Notes under the pieces: model-generated
Database searches by the model: none
The model's input: only the letters and a program-made list of their open reading frames with translations
What the model was told of the DNA's origin: nothing
NCBI GenBank assembly: GCA_946807835.1
Contig: OX327690.1
Location: 11,070,501-11,134,500, forward strand
Origin: Ailanthus altissimus
Lineage: Eukaryota; Streptophyta; Magnoliopsida; Sapindales; Simaroubaceae
DNA: 64,000 bases
Direction: 5' to 3'
Part shown: in pieces, positions 23,319 through 34,332 of the stretch
How positions within the stretch are numbered: position 1 is the stretch's first letter
How the letters are laid out: every line of letters begins with the position of its first letter
Position numbers and translations under genes: made by a program

Positions 23319-23595
23319 TCAGTGCCCCTGCGCCACAAGTATTGTAGCCCCAGCGCTGAAATAGTGATCGAAATAAGAAAAACGACCTGCTTAAGTCGCG
23401 TCTAGCGCCTCCGCGCCAAAGAGTCACTGCGCCAGCGACAATTTATCACCCCAGCGCTATCAGTATACCGCGCCAGCGGTGAAGCCATTTTCATGCAGCG
23501 CCCCAGCGCCAAGATTCCACCGCTCCAGTGGTAATAGTTTTTTACGCGTCGCCCCAACGACAGATGCATAGCGCGCCAGCGGTAGTGCGAGTCCT
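23319..23595 (+). promoter_or_regulatory. U3 array of CAGCG/GCGCC words in LTR D1
   Basis: In an AT-rich background this stretch packs many variants of GCGCCAGCG, CCCCAGCGCT, CGCTCCAG and related words, spaced 20-40 bp, ending about 45 bp upstream of the TATA sequence CTATATAAAAG. The position suggests a U3 enhancer array. The equivalent stretches are 55462-55680 (D2) and about 43020-43250 (D3). Confidence 0.5.
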
Positions 23596-23635
23596 AGTCC
23601 GACGAGAATTGAGATTTTCAAGCTCATATCAATCC

Positions 23636-23646
23636 CTATATAAAAG
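23636..23646 (+). promoter_or_regulatory. TATA box of LTR D1
   Basis: CTATATAAAAG, followed by GCCACTCGTTCCCAGCC. The same arrangement (CTATAAAAAG) lies at 55724-55733 in D2. Position in mid-LTR fits the U3/R boundary. Confidence 0.55.
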
Positions 23647-25069
23647 CCACTCGTTCCCAGCCTTCAAGAATCAATCCAAGACGACCCAAGAGCACCAAGA
23701 ATACAGAGCATGAGTCTTGGAGAGCAATAGGAGCTTAATTGAATCAACTTTAGAGAGAGATACAAGACGTTCTTCGGCATCAAGAGTTCTTAGGCAGCGA
23801 AATCAAGAGCAATTCGACGTCTACATCGGTTTGCAATTGATTGTATCATGTTTTATTTTTATTTTTACTGCTGTTCTCTTGTAGCCATGAGCTAATTTAT
23901 TTTCTAGGGTTAATATTTGAACTCAATATGTGCGCTTAAATTGCCATATCTTTTAGTATTTAATAAACTTAGTCATTTATTATTTAAATTACTTGTGTTT
24001 AATGCTTCAATATATCGGGCCAATATATGGTGAATGAGTTGGTAATATTATTGATAAACTCGGAAGAGGAATCATAATATTTAGACCTAGGTAATTTGAT
24101 GCATGATTGTAGAGTAACATTCAATGTTGCATATGCAAGTTTCAATTTAGGATAAGAATATACCTAATTGGCATGTATGATCAATAAGACCTAATCTTAA
24201 TGAATCTTAATTTATTACAAGTACCATAGGAATATAAGTATTTGGTAAATTAAGGTATACTTGCATGACCTTGGAAGAGGCTTGTGAATACATTAGTGTC
24301 TTGATCAATAATAAAGACTAAGTGAGTTAAATATTAGAGGGTTAATTATTAAAAAGCATATTGAGGGATAATATTAATCCTAGGTTTTCTCTACATTGCT
24401 ATCACCTAAGTCTCTTTACATTGTGTTTTGCTTTTATATTTCTTACATTCATTCTTAGATTTTTATTTTTCTGAATAATTATTAGGAAGATATAATTTTA
24501 GTAATTGGTTAAAAAGAAAAAATTATCCCTGTGGGTTCGACATCCGACTTATTTAGTCTCTTTATTACTTGCATACGATAGTGTATACTTGCACTTAATT
24601 TATGATATAGAAATATCGCATCAGTGGATTAAATAAGATTGAATGACTTTATAAATGAAAATTGAAAAGTAGAATCCATCTGGGCTTTGTAAGCCGATTA
24701 GGGCTCTTATTAGTTTAAGTGAAGTTTTAGCTTTTGTAAAGGTTCTAAATTTCATTTATGGCGTGTAGGTAAAGAAAATCGAAACCGTTAAAGGAAGTAA
24801 AAGTCTAGAGAAGAATTGAGTTTGGAGCGGTTGGTGAGTGAAAATTTGTCATGGTTTATCTTTCATTTAATATGTTTCCACATATTGAAATTGTATGTTT
24901 TATGTGCTTTTAACGCATAAACATGATTTACGATTTTGTTATTTAGTTATAAATATGCATTTGTATGTTCAATTTAAGTAATAGTTTTAAAACTAATAAA
25001 TTAGTATCAACAGCCATTCGTACCCTTAGATTTCAATGTGGTGATAGTTTAAGACCTGGCCAGTTTTTT

Positions 25070-25800
25070 AGGTTATGAGGTGTTCGAAAGAACAAATGGT
25101 TGCATACTCCGTATTCCTATTAAAGGAAAGGGCAAAAGACTAGTGGATGGCCTTGCAGAGGAGGAATTGTGATAGGGTGTCTTGGGCATTTTTCAGATGG
25201 AATTTCTGGACAAGTTTTACCCTAAAAGTTATAAAGACGTGAAGATAGAAGAGTTCTTCAAGCTATAATAGGGTTCTCTCTCTGTGGCAGAGTATGAAAA
25301 GAAGTTTTCACAGCTTCTCCATACAGTTCCCTTTATAGTTGATAATGAAGAGCAGAAGGCTAATCGATTTGCAGTGGGCCTCAATCCTTGAATCAGGGCT
25401 TACGTGGTATCGGCAGCTCACACTCAGTACGGAACATTGGTGGAAGCTGCAACTCGAGTTAAAATAAGCATGGAAGCCATCCCTAAACCAAAATAGTAGG
25501 GCCAAAAAGAGGCTGGACAGGTGGTTCTCGGGGAGGAGCTAGTAAATCCGCAAGAATGGAAGAGAGATCTACATGGTCTAGCAATCATAAATTTAGCCAA
25601 GGAGCTCAATCAAGTCAAGCTTCTGTTAGGCAACGATCAGCCGAATCTCAAAGTACTAAAGAGAGTTGGAAGGATTTTTTCATGTGTAACAAATGCGGCA
25701 AGGCTTATCCTAGGGATTGTAGGAAGGGGACTACAGGTTCCTATAAGTGTGGTTAGGAGGGTCATTATATGAGAGATTGTTCGAACATCGGAGCCAGTAG
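25070..25800 (+). pseudogene. Tekay-like gag and zinc knuckle
   Basis: Two shifted plus frames make up a chromovirus gag: KEQMVAYSVFLLKERAKD, RVSWAFFR, then SYKDVKIEEFF, GSLSVAEYEKKFSQL, VPFIVDNEEQKANRFAVGL, IRAYVVSAAHTQYGTLVEAA. A knuckle region, CNKCGKAYPRDC plus YKCG-stop-EGHYMRDC, follows at 25682-25780. Multiple stops are present. The first gag residues were lost in the deletion that removed the LTR end and the primer site. Confidence 0.75.
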
Positions 25801-25972
25801 TAAGCTAGAAGATAGACCACCAGCTCCAGGATAAACTAGTGGTGGTCGAGGACAGATTTGAGGTGGTTCCTAATTCAGAAGGCCCAGCGGTTTAGGCCAG
25901 CCTAGTAGGGGAGCCGGTCGAGGAAGATCATCTAGAGCGCAAAAAGGCAGACCCCAGGCTAGCGTATTTGCA

Positions 25973-26290
25973 GTGACCCAGCAGGAGGTGGATGCGGTCC
26001 TAGAAGTTGTGACAGGTACAATGTCAGTTTTTGATCGAGATGCTTATGTGCTGATAGATCATGGAGCTACTCACTCTTTTATTTCTATAAGGTTTGCTGT
26101 AAATGCTAGTATAGCGCCACAATTATTAGATTGTAGCGTTGCGGTGTCTCTTCTGATTGGAGATACTATTGTAGCAGAGAATGTGTATAAGAGTATTAAA
26201 ATAAGTGTAAGAGGATAAGAATTTTTTGGCGGATTTGATCTTGTTAGCCATCAGTGAATTTGATGTGATTTTAGGGATGGATTAGTTGTC
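25973..26290 (+). pseudogene. Tekay-like aspartic protease
   Basis: Plus frame with ALVLIDxGATHSFIS-type text; here it reads YVLIDHGATHSFISIRF, with the catalytic D kept but the following Ser replaced by His (DHG instead of DSG). A stop at 26216-26218 is followed by out-of-frame LADLILLAISEFDVILGMD*L, the flap/C-terminal ILGMDWL block. Confidence 0.7.
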
Positions 26291-26479
26291 CAAATATCGG
26301 GCCACAGTGGATTGCTTCCAGAAAGAAGTCAGATTGTGTAGCCTAGGGGGAACTAAAGTTATTTTCTATAGAGTATGAAAAATACTTCCCACCAGTATGG
26401 TGTCCGTAATGAGGGCAAAGAAGATGCTTCGAAAGTCATGTTAGGTATATCTAGTCTATGCTATAGAAGTAAGAGATGG

Positions 26480-27125
26480 TGGAACGAAATTAGAGGATAT
26501 TCCAGTGGTTCGAGATTTTTTGAATATGTTCCCAGATGATCTTCTAGGATTACCCCCAGATAAGAAAATAGAGTTTTGAATAGAACTAGCCCCCAGAACA
26601 AAACCAATTTTTAAAACCCCCTACGGAATGTCTCCTTCAGAATTGAAAGAATTGAAGGTTCAGATGGAAGAGTTAATGAATAAGGGTTTCATTAGGTAGA
26701 GTACATCTCTTTGGAGGGCACCGGTCTTATTTATAAAGAATAAAGATAGAATTATGAGATTATGCATTGATTACAGAAAATTGAATAAAGTAGCAGTACG
26801 TAATCAATATCCACTTCCGAGAATTGATGATCTGTTTGATCAGCTATAAAAGGCCAAAGTATTTTCTAAAATAGATCTGAGGTCAGGCTATCATCAATTA
26901 AAAATTCAGGAGAAAGATGTTTCCAAGACTGCGTTTAGGACACGATATTGGCACTATGAATTATTGGTCATGCCTTTTGGGCTGACTAATGCCCCAGCCA
27001 TTTTTATGGATCTTATAAATAGAATTTTTTGATCTTATTTAGATCAATTTGTGATATTATTTATTGATGATATACTGGTATATTCAACCAGTGAGGAAGA
27101 GCATGCAGAACATCTGAGGACATGT
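26480..27125 (+). pseudogene. Tekay-like reverse transcriptase, 3' truncated
   Basis: Chromovirus RT reads in one plus frame with four in-frame stops: [55 protein letters not shown] (motif A), [10 protein letters not shown] (motif B) and [10 protein letters not shown] (polymerase box, about 27055-27085). Coding stops after EEEHAEHLR, and within about 30 bp the sequence becomes 3' LTR, so RNase H and integrase are deleted. Confidence 0.85.
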
Positions 27126-27149
27126 TATTTCTGGCCAAACATAATTACA

Positions 27150-28894
27150 TGTTATGTGAAGGGCAATTATTTTGGGCCATTTTAGGGACTTTAGGGATTT
27201 TAGGGTTTGAGTTATGTTTTGGTTTAATTGTTGTGTATAAATGATTCCTTGTATTAATTGGATGTATATGGTTGGTGGAAAATTAAAAATAAAGAAAATG
27301 GGACATAATTGTCCATTTTGGTAAGGTGAAGGGCAATTACGTCCAACAAAATTTATAAGGTGTTAAGCACTTTTTTATAGCGACGAATGGTGGATTAAAC
27401 AAGATTGAATGAATTTGTAAATGAAAATTAAAAAGTGGAATCCATCTGGGCTTTGTAAGCTGATTAGGGCTCTTATTAGTTTAAGTGAAATTTTAGCTTT
27501 TGTAAAGGTTCTAAATGTCATTTATGGCGTGTAGGTGAAGAAAATCGAGACCATTAAAGGAAGTAAAAGTCTAGAGAAGAATTAAGTTTAGGGCGGTTGG
27601 TGAGTGAAAATCTGTTATGGTTTATCTTTCGTTTAATATGTTTCCATATATTGAAATTGTATGTTTTATGTGTTTTTAATGCATAAACATGATTTACGAT
27701 TTTACTATGCAGTTATAAATATGCATTTATATGTTCGATTTAAGAAACAGTTTTAAAACTAATAAATTAGTATCAAAGGCCATTGGTACCCTCAGATTTC
27801 AGTGTGCTGATGGTTTAAGACCCGGCTGGTATATCCCATACACATGGGCAAGTATTGGGGGGTGAGTCATTAACTCTGAGAAGGCAGGTTGTCGAGGCAT
27901 GTGAGTCACTCTATGTGTACGAGGTATTGTCTCGCTATATATTGGTGATGTAGGATTCTACTGCATAGCCAGTGACCTGTGGGTGTTGCTAGTTTAGACA
28001 CCCTGTGACCTACTCACGTTGTGCGGTGTTACTTGAGTCGCTGCGTGAGTATAGAGCTTTAGGGTTACCATTGGTATAGTTTAGAAAGAAAATGGCCGAG
28101 CAAAGGCTTTAATAGTTTTCAAGCTACCGAACATACATTACATATTTATACGTGTACATGTTAGTTATTATATTTTACAGTTTTATAATACTTTCAGAAG
28201 CATGTTTTATGCATTTTTTTGGATTTGTTATTTATGTTGTATTTTATTTTTACTGGATATCTTAAATGCACTCACTGAGCTCCTTTAACTCACCCGTTTT
28301 GTGTTTTATGTTTTCTAAACCCCCTCCAGGTGCAGGCCTCGGTGTGCAAGTTGCTGATTTTTCTACAACTGATTAGTGGGCCAAGTCTGGCGATCATTTT
28401 GTAAATTTAAATGTGCTAAGTAGGACCTTTTTCTTTTTTGCATATTAGTTATAGACTTGTGTATTTTGTAAATATGTTTTGAGCAAACAATATGAGGTTT
28501 TGGTGTTCTAGTGATAGTTTCACCTTTTATTAGTATGTAAATTTTAGATTAAAATGAAATTGTTGAGTTGAGTTTAGATTTGGTTTTGAAAAGGACCAGA
28601 GGTCCTATTTGGAAGTTGAGAATTTATTTGAAATAGAAGTGTAATTTCCTTATAAGTTTTATATTGGGATTTTCAGAAAAATAGAGGAAACTCTCTGTTT
28701 TTTTTTTAAGAAAAAACTTTGGTAAAATATCTTCACAAATATCTCGGGACTTAGTTGGTATGTGTAAGAAATAAAAAGGGTTCGCCTCGCAGAATTTCTC
28801 AGTTTTGATAGTGAAATTCTGAGGAGCTTCCGTTGGGGTGCCCGACAAGGCCCACTAAAATCTACAGTAAAGGGTCTCAGGGCGGGTCTTGTCA
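27150..28894 (+). repeat. Tekay-like 3' LTR (5' end deleted)
   Basis: 1745 bp ending GGGTCTTGTCA at 28894, followed by TSD TAAAG. It contains the U5-side half missing from the 5' LTR (GGTGCAGGCC..., GGCCCACTAAAATCTACAG). ORFs on its minus strand (28624-28895) are chance frames. Confidence 0.8.
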
Positions 28895-28899
28895 TAAAG

Positions 28900-29490
28900 G
28901 GTCTCTCCTAGTTTTTGGGCAAAAATGGTAATTTATCTTTTGAAAGAATTTTTTCTATGGAGAGAAAAAAAATTTTTTAAGAATTGTTGTTGCATCTCAT
29001 CCCATAAAGAAATGGATACTGGCCTAAGGTTTTATAGTCATGTTTTTGCTTTATATTTTAAAGAAAAAAAAAACTTAAGTCAAATTGTGTTCATGCTACA
29101 ATTTTTGTCATTATACGTGTTACACACTTCTTCAAATTCTCTTAAATGTAGATAAGGGTTCTCTGCATCTAAACCATGAAAAGTGAGTAAAATTTGGATA
29201 ATACCCGGCTTAACATTAAAATGTGTTGCATTTTGAGGAAAAACTAAGCAAGATAGTGCACCGGTTCGTGAAAGGTTCATGTAGTCTCTAAGTGTCCTAG
29301 GTCGATTACGGTTATTATGTTGGAACTGATTATCCCCTGGGTCTATGAGTCCCTCAATTTGATTATCGGTCATGGTGTTAATTAGTGAAGAATGAGAAGA
29401 TAAAGGAGAATCAAATAAATTATCAAAGGAAGTCCCAAAATTACCTTTCACCAAACGATGAGAATTAGGATCTCGAAACCAACCACTCAT
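28900..29490 (-). pseudogene. Gypsy G gag, N-terminal part
   Basis: The open frame (29724-29080) includes a plausible start MSGWFRDPNSHRLVKG at about 29490. It continues with RPRTLRDYMNLSRTGALSCL, VFPQNATHFNVKPGIIQIL, TFHGLDAENPYLHLREFEEV and CNTYNDKNCSMNTI, the highly characteristic N-terminal gag of Athila/Tat elements. A frameshift near 29080 is followed by the capsid start, cut by the Tekay insertion at 28899. The frame upstream of the Met is leader sequence. Confidence 0.8.
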
Positions 29491-29758
29491 ACAAAGAAAT
29501 AAAATAAAATAAAATATTAAATAACGGCAAATAAAATAAGTAAGGCTAACAATAAAATAAAAGTTAGATAAATAGTTAAATGTTAGATTAGTAAATGTTA
29601 GATTAAGGTAATAAAAAGTTAGTAAATTAAGAGCAAGAGACTTAACCTTCCATGAAAATAACAAGCGAAGAATAAATAAAATAAAGTAAGTTAGGAGGCT
29701 TAGCCTTCCATTATAATAAAACAAACAAACAAAAAATATTGTTAATTTGGTTGGGTGT
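29491..29758 (-). repeat. Gypsy G leader, AT-rich with repeated block
   Basis: Leader built of AAATAAAATAA-type sequence with a recurring block ending CCTTCCAT (29635-29655, 29697-29712). It is comparable in place and style to 17620-18114 of element A. Confidence 0.5.
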
Positions 29759-32271
29759 TGATTATTCTAGGGTGCTTGTATGTGGGATGTGTTCATCATA
29801 CAAAAAATATATATATCTCATACATATATGTGCATAGCGGAAGATTACAATTAATACAATGAACACATGTAATACATATTTATCAAATGAAAAACGAGAT
29901 TGAGAAATTTAACCCATAAAGCCTTTGGATTCATTTGCTTGAAGTCCACTATAAAATGAAACTTTGATCAATCCTAGCAATCAACAAGGGTGGGTTTGAT
30001 TGTCTAGAATAGTAGTATGTTAATCTAGCATTTAGTTTAACTCTTAAATTTGATTCAAAGTTAAGCTCTTTAACTTAGTTAAATTTGATTTTCTTTTTAT
30101 TCAACTCTTGAATAAAAACAAATTTAATTCATGTTTTAATGGCTAAATTAATTGGAGAAGATGATGAATAGAAAATATTTTCAACTCTTGAAACATTTCA
30201 ATTTGCATTCTACATTTCAATTTTCGTTCTCCATTTCTCTCTTAATTTTCTAGCTAACCAAAAACACTTAACATTTGTTTTAATCAAATTAAATTAATTT
30301 GTTTTATCTTTTGTTCAACACTTGAACAATTAAAATAAATCTATTTTAGTTATTACATTTAGTAACCATTTATATATTTGTTTTGTTATTTTAACACTTA
30401 AAATACAAAACAAAGAATTCCAATTTCTCAAATTAAAATGGCCACTAAAATTGTAAAAATACCCTCACAAAGAAGACTAATGAAAAATAGACCCCCGCTA
30501 ATTCATTCTATTGATCTTATCAAGCTGAGCCAGCCTCAAGGAAGAGCTTTGATCCTTGCCTTGAACCGACTTTCGAATGAAGTTTCATTATTCAAAGACA
30601 GGTAACCGAAGTCCTCTTAAAAACTTAAAACTTTTGAATTTCATTTCCCTTTATATACTAATGCATAAATTTCAAACTAATTTGAATTTCATTTGCATTA
30701 AATTTAATTTAACCTTAGTTAGGTTAGTTTAACTTAACCCTTAAGTTAATAAATATTTAAATATTCTAACTATAGTTAACTAACTTAACCATGGTTAGGT
30801 TAACTTTTACTTAATCATTAAGGTTAACTGAACTTAACCATATGGTTAACCTTTAACCATAGTTAAGTTAAATCATTTATTTAACAATTAAATAAATAAA
30901 TATTTATTTTAATTATTTAACAATTAAATAATCATAAAGTAAAATTACATTTATATCCTTACTAGGTTACCAAGTTAACCAAAAGTAGGTCCCACCATTT
31001 AACCATATATTTTAGTTAACTTAACCTTAGTAATTTGCTGAATTATACTGTATTTAACCATTCAATATGATAAACTGCCCAAGTGCTCAAAGAGTACATT
31101 TCATATTAGGACTCTCTAGGTCTACACCCGATTTGTCAAATGGAACTATTCTAAGAATCCGTAATCGGTGCCTCATGCACACGTTACGAATATTACAAAT
31201 CAGAGCATCAGACCATACAAGTTGAAGTCACAACGTATACGTATAATCCTTCCATCATTTATACCCTGGATGTGCGGGGATATAGATCAGCATCGTCAAA
31301 TCCCCATTTGCTCATCCATAAACTTATCTTATCTCTAAATTCATATATCGGTAAACAATATACGCAAACACTTTTGCTATATTGTTTAACCCTGTGGAAA
31401 ACTCTTTTTTCGGGTTTATGCTTATGGCCACAAGATTTTATGAAATACAATCACAGAGCATCGGATATACAACTTACCTACATAAGCTGACGGATCCCAT
31501 ATCTATGCACACTGGACTCTATGAGCATCGTACCATACCCAACGATACATAGCAGTCAGACCATGAAAAGCCTCTGATATATGTGGAATCAAAGCATGAT
31601 GGATCACTTACAAGACCACCATGGCATTCAGGTCAAAGGACCACGAATACTACTCAACTTGAGAGGACCTTCCTTTAACGGCTTCATAGAATATCTGTTG
31701 CGGTCCTCGTAAGTCTGTTCAGTATCCAGTCTTGACTGGATACCCGCATGCCTATACAACCTCTAAACTCATGGTCAGCTAAGAACAACCATCTGAACCA
31801 GTCAGATATAGACATATACTAATCTATATAATGTGAATTCACTGATAAACCCGCATTGGTGATCATAGATCAGAAATATTGTGTTTGAGACATACTTACA
31901 TAATAATATTTCTTAGCCCCTATTGCAACTCTTTGCAACTATATCATTACAAGTAAATTCTCAGGTCTTTGTCCCATTATAAATAAGGTTCTAACTCTTT
32001 AGACCTCACTGACTCTTATAAACCTGCTAATTCTTAACAGTACTAACTCTTAGTATTTATAACTCTCAGCTTTGCTAACTATTAGTTCTGATCTAAACTT
32101 CTTTAGATCAGATTTGAACTCTTTTAAATCAAACATTGTCTGTAATGTTACAAGCATTATACCATATAAATTTGATATTAACAATATTTATTCGAAATGT
32201 TTATTGTATAAATACTAAACTATTAATATTCATACAATATTGGAATTGCACTTAAGCACCAACTCCAAACA
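29759..32271 (-). mobile_element. Copia-type LTR (L3), probably solo
   Basis: About 2.5 kb related to L1, L2 and L4 (for example ATAGCGGAAG near 29838, ACCATACAAGTTGA near 31213, CCATACCCAACGATACATAG near 31534). The right end reads CTCCAAACA (TGTTTGGAG on minus) at 32271, inserted 9 bp from the gypsy G primer site. The left end is taken at TGATTATTCTAGG but a matching TSD is not visible, so the end is approximate. 30708-30885 is dense in TTAACC/GGTTAA words. No internal coding is seen. Confidence 0.65.
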
Positions 32272-32280
32272 ATTTCACTT

Positions 32281-32298
32281 TCCCTGACAACGGTACCA
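32281..32298 (-). other. Primer-binding site of gypsy G (tRNA-Asp type)
   Basis: The plus strand reads TCCCTGACAACGGTACCA, close to the 3' end of plant tRNA-Asp (TCCCCGGCAACGGCGCCA as known from Athila elements), so the minus strand is a degraded TGGCGCCGTTGCCGGGGA site. It sits 6 bp from the end of the 5' LTR. Confidence 0.7.
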
Positions 32299-32304
32299 AA
32301 AACT

Positions 32305-33652
32305 TGACACATCCAGAATCTAAGAGTTTATTCTCAAATTTAGGATTGTCGAAGTAATAAATAACCTGGGGAGAACGAGGTCGATCCACAAGGAAGTGAA
32401 ATTAAAATTACAAACTATAATACTTCAAAGACAATTAAAGCAGTATAAGATGTTTGCAAATAATAATTTAATTAACCAATTAAAATAAAAGCTAAGGTTA
32501 GGGGATCCACTTTTGGCATTTTAAATAAGATTATATTCAACTCTTTTTATAACTCAATTGAATTTCTCACACAAATGAGGTTCCAATAAGAAGATATAAC
32601 AATTAAAGTTCATCACCATTTATATATTAACTTATATTTATTTCTTTCAACTATTATACACAAAATCTTATAAATTGGTTCAACTATTTATTATGCCAAT
32701 CTTTATATTTGTCTACAGTAAATCAAGACTACCACTTTACAAGAAATGGTATTTACGTCAAATCTTGTAAATGGTTTCAAGAATTTATTGTGCCAACTAT
32801 AAAAATTGTCTATAATAAATCAAGATACACCACTTTACAAGAAAGGGTATTAATATTACAAACAAAATAAATACATCATATATAAATTTGCATAACTTAA
32901 AAATAAAACATTAAATTCATGAATAAGAGTTAAGTATATCTTATTACCTTGCCAAGAGATCACCATTTCACCTTAGCAAAATAAAAATTACTTGGATAGA
33001 ATAAAACTAAAGAAAAAGAAAAGAGATGGAAGAAGAGATAACATGAGTTTAGAACAGTAAACAAGAGAAATAATACTACAAAAGACAAGTGTTTTGAACT
33101 AAAATCTAGCTCTCTAATTACATGCTTTAGGCATAAACAGGCCATATATTTATAGAAAAATATGTATAAATCAAGACAAATGAATAGGGAACCACTTGGA
33201 TGATAAAAGTCAAGAAGGGTAGCAACTAATTTGCATTGATTATCATTAATACACCCAATTGATTGTCTAATTTGAAAATGATGTGGTCCAAATTAGCTTT
33301 CACTCAAAATATCAAAGTTGTATACAAGTCTCTTATCTTTCCAAATTGAGTTTTCTTATACGTATTAGATATGTATTTCTATAGTTATAGACCAAATACT
33401 GATGACTATTCGAACTGGGCCTGTACTGCAGATCAGATCTGTTCTAGGCCATTTTCACCATCTAAATGCTCGAATTTTAAATACCTTATGAAATATAATA
33501 TGTTAGCCTATTGAGTTAGATCTTCATAGGATCAAGAATCATTCCAATTTAATTCCTATGTAATCATACGTAAGTTAAGGGGGTTAAAGACATTAGTAAT
33601 ACAAAACAATTATACAAAACCTTTATTAAATGTATAATTTCAAGTGTTATCA
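32305..33652 (-). repeat. Gypsy G 5' LTR
   Basis: 1348 bp: on minus, TGATAACACTTG (33652) to GGATGTGTCA (32305). The distal third matches 1385-1889. A short Ser/Phe-rich ORF on its minus strand (32960-33145) is a chance frame. Confidence 0.75.
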
Positions 33653-34231
33653 TATATAAAGCCCTCCTAGGACTTAAGTGAAAAATCAATGAGCTGCTGA
33701 AAATGAGAGATCAAGAAAATAAGTTTGGGGGTATGTTTTGGGAAAAAGAAAGTTGAATCACCTAGAATCAAGAAGGTTATGGTTATCGTACAAATAAAGC
33801 TTGAAAGTTTTCCAATTTTCCTCACTATAACCTAAGCCTTTCTTTAGAAGCTTTCGAAAGTCATATTTGATCTTTAGTTATATATACTTGTCCTATATTA
33901 GTGGAGAGTGATATGAAAAGCAAGCTTATGAACAATCTTTTTATCCTAGTCTTTCTCGTTAGTATAAATCAATCCGAGTACAAATAATGCACAGAAAATT
34001 AGCTCTGCACACACTCACCAAGTGAATATTTATAAGAAAGAAATAAGGATGATTATATTATGGGATATCCATAAATGATTAACTATTTTAAAGATTTTAT
34101 TAGCATAATTTAACCTTTGAGACAAATGTACAAACTTTTAATTGACCCATTCAATCGAGTGTTTTTAAATTTATTTTGTTTTTGCTTTTGTTTTGTTTGA
34201 TGACGAGCAAAGTCTTAAGCTTAGGGGTATT
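33653..34231 (+). other. 3' internal end of gypsy J with polypurine tract
   Basis: No coding. It contains GTTTGGGGGT (33723-33732) and ends GATGACGAGCAAAGTCTTAA then GCTTAGGGGTATT (34219-34231), directly before a TG-starting LTR. This is the usual 3' noncoding tail and polypurine tract of plant Athila/Tat elements, here on the plus strand. Its upstream part is separated by gypsy G. Confidence 0.6.
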
Positions 34232-34332
34232 TGATAAGGTCTAATAAAGACTAATATTTTCATCCTCTTGAACTTAGATGTTACCTTAAATAGATGAGTA
34301 TTTGGCTATTTATTTGAATTTATTGATAAAAT
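34232..34332 (+). repeat. Gypsy J 3' LTR, first 101 bp
   Basis: Starts TGATAAGGTCTAATAAAG right after the polypurine tract and is cut at 34332 by element C. The remainder of this LTR is inferred at 47808-49088. Presumed TSDs of C are AAAAT (34328-34332) and CAAAT (47803-47807), a 4/5 match. Confidence 0.5.

Larger units (their letters stand above)
23149..24628 (+). mobile_element. Solo gypsy LTR D1, TSD GTGGA
   Basis: The LTR is 23154-24623 (1470 bp), TGATAAGGAC ... ATCGCATCA, flanked by perfect GTGGA at 23149-23153 and 24624-24628. The paralogous sequence near 27385 carries a single GTGGA. It contains a GC-rich array of CAGCG/GCGCC words (23320-23595) and a TATA box at 23636-23646. Copies D2 (55284-56724) and D3 (42016-43389, reversed) are also solo. 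Confidence 0.9.
21966..25060 (+). repeat. Tekay-like 5' LTR (3' end deleted, D1 nested)
   Basis: Starts TGTAATATCTGATCC at 21966. The segment 22920-23153 plus 24624-25060 aligns with 27160-27830 of the 3' LTR. Similarity ends at GGTTTAAGACC/AGTTTAAGACC near 25055, where the sequence jumps into gag. D1 interrupts it at 23154-24623, and the 3' LTR supplies the uninterrupted empty site GAATGGTGGATTAAACAAGA near 27385. Confidence 0.8.
21961..28899 (+). mobile_element. Tekay/Del-like chromovirus remnant, TSD TAAAG
   Basis: A plus-strand gypsy element lies at 21966-28894, flanked by perfect 5-bp duplications TAAAG (21961-21965, 28895-28899). The LTR ends are TGTAATATCTGATCC ... GGGTCTTGTCA. The 3' part of the 5' LTR with the primer site, and the region from mid-RT to the 5' part of the 3' LTR (RNase H, integrase, chromodomain), are deleted, so the element cannot move by itself. 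It inserted into gypsy G gag. Subtracting nested LTR D1, about 5.45 kb remain. Confidence 0.85.
1385..33652 (-). mobile_element. Ty3/gypsy element G (Athila/Tat-like), multiply interrupted
   Basis: A minus-strand gypsy element is split by nested insertions. Read in its own direction it has 5' LTR 32305-33652, tRNA-Asp-type primer site 32281-32298, leader and gag (29758-28895, resuming 21965-20826), protease 20660-20365, RT 20361-19674, then (after element A) integrase 8160-6850, unknown ORF (6830-6418 plus 4358-4041), LOG-like gene 3914-3258, polypurine tract 1902-1890 and a 3' LTR stub 1889-1385. The RNase H segment expected between RT and integrase is missing and was probably lost in a deletion that also removed the end of element A. 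LTR identity between 1385-1889 and the matching part of 33218-33652 shows that the two ends belong together. Confidence 0.75.

Noticed and set aside
23319..23595. Repeated CAGCG words as a CRISPR array or satellite
   Set aside because: Words are variable and irregularly spaced inside a plant LTR; there are no constant repeats or spacers.
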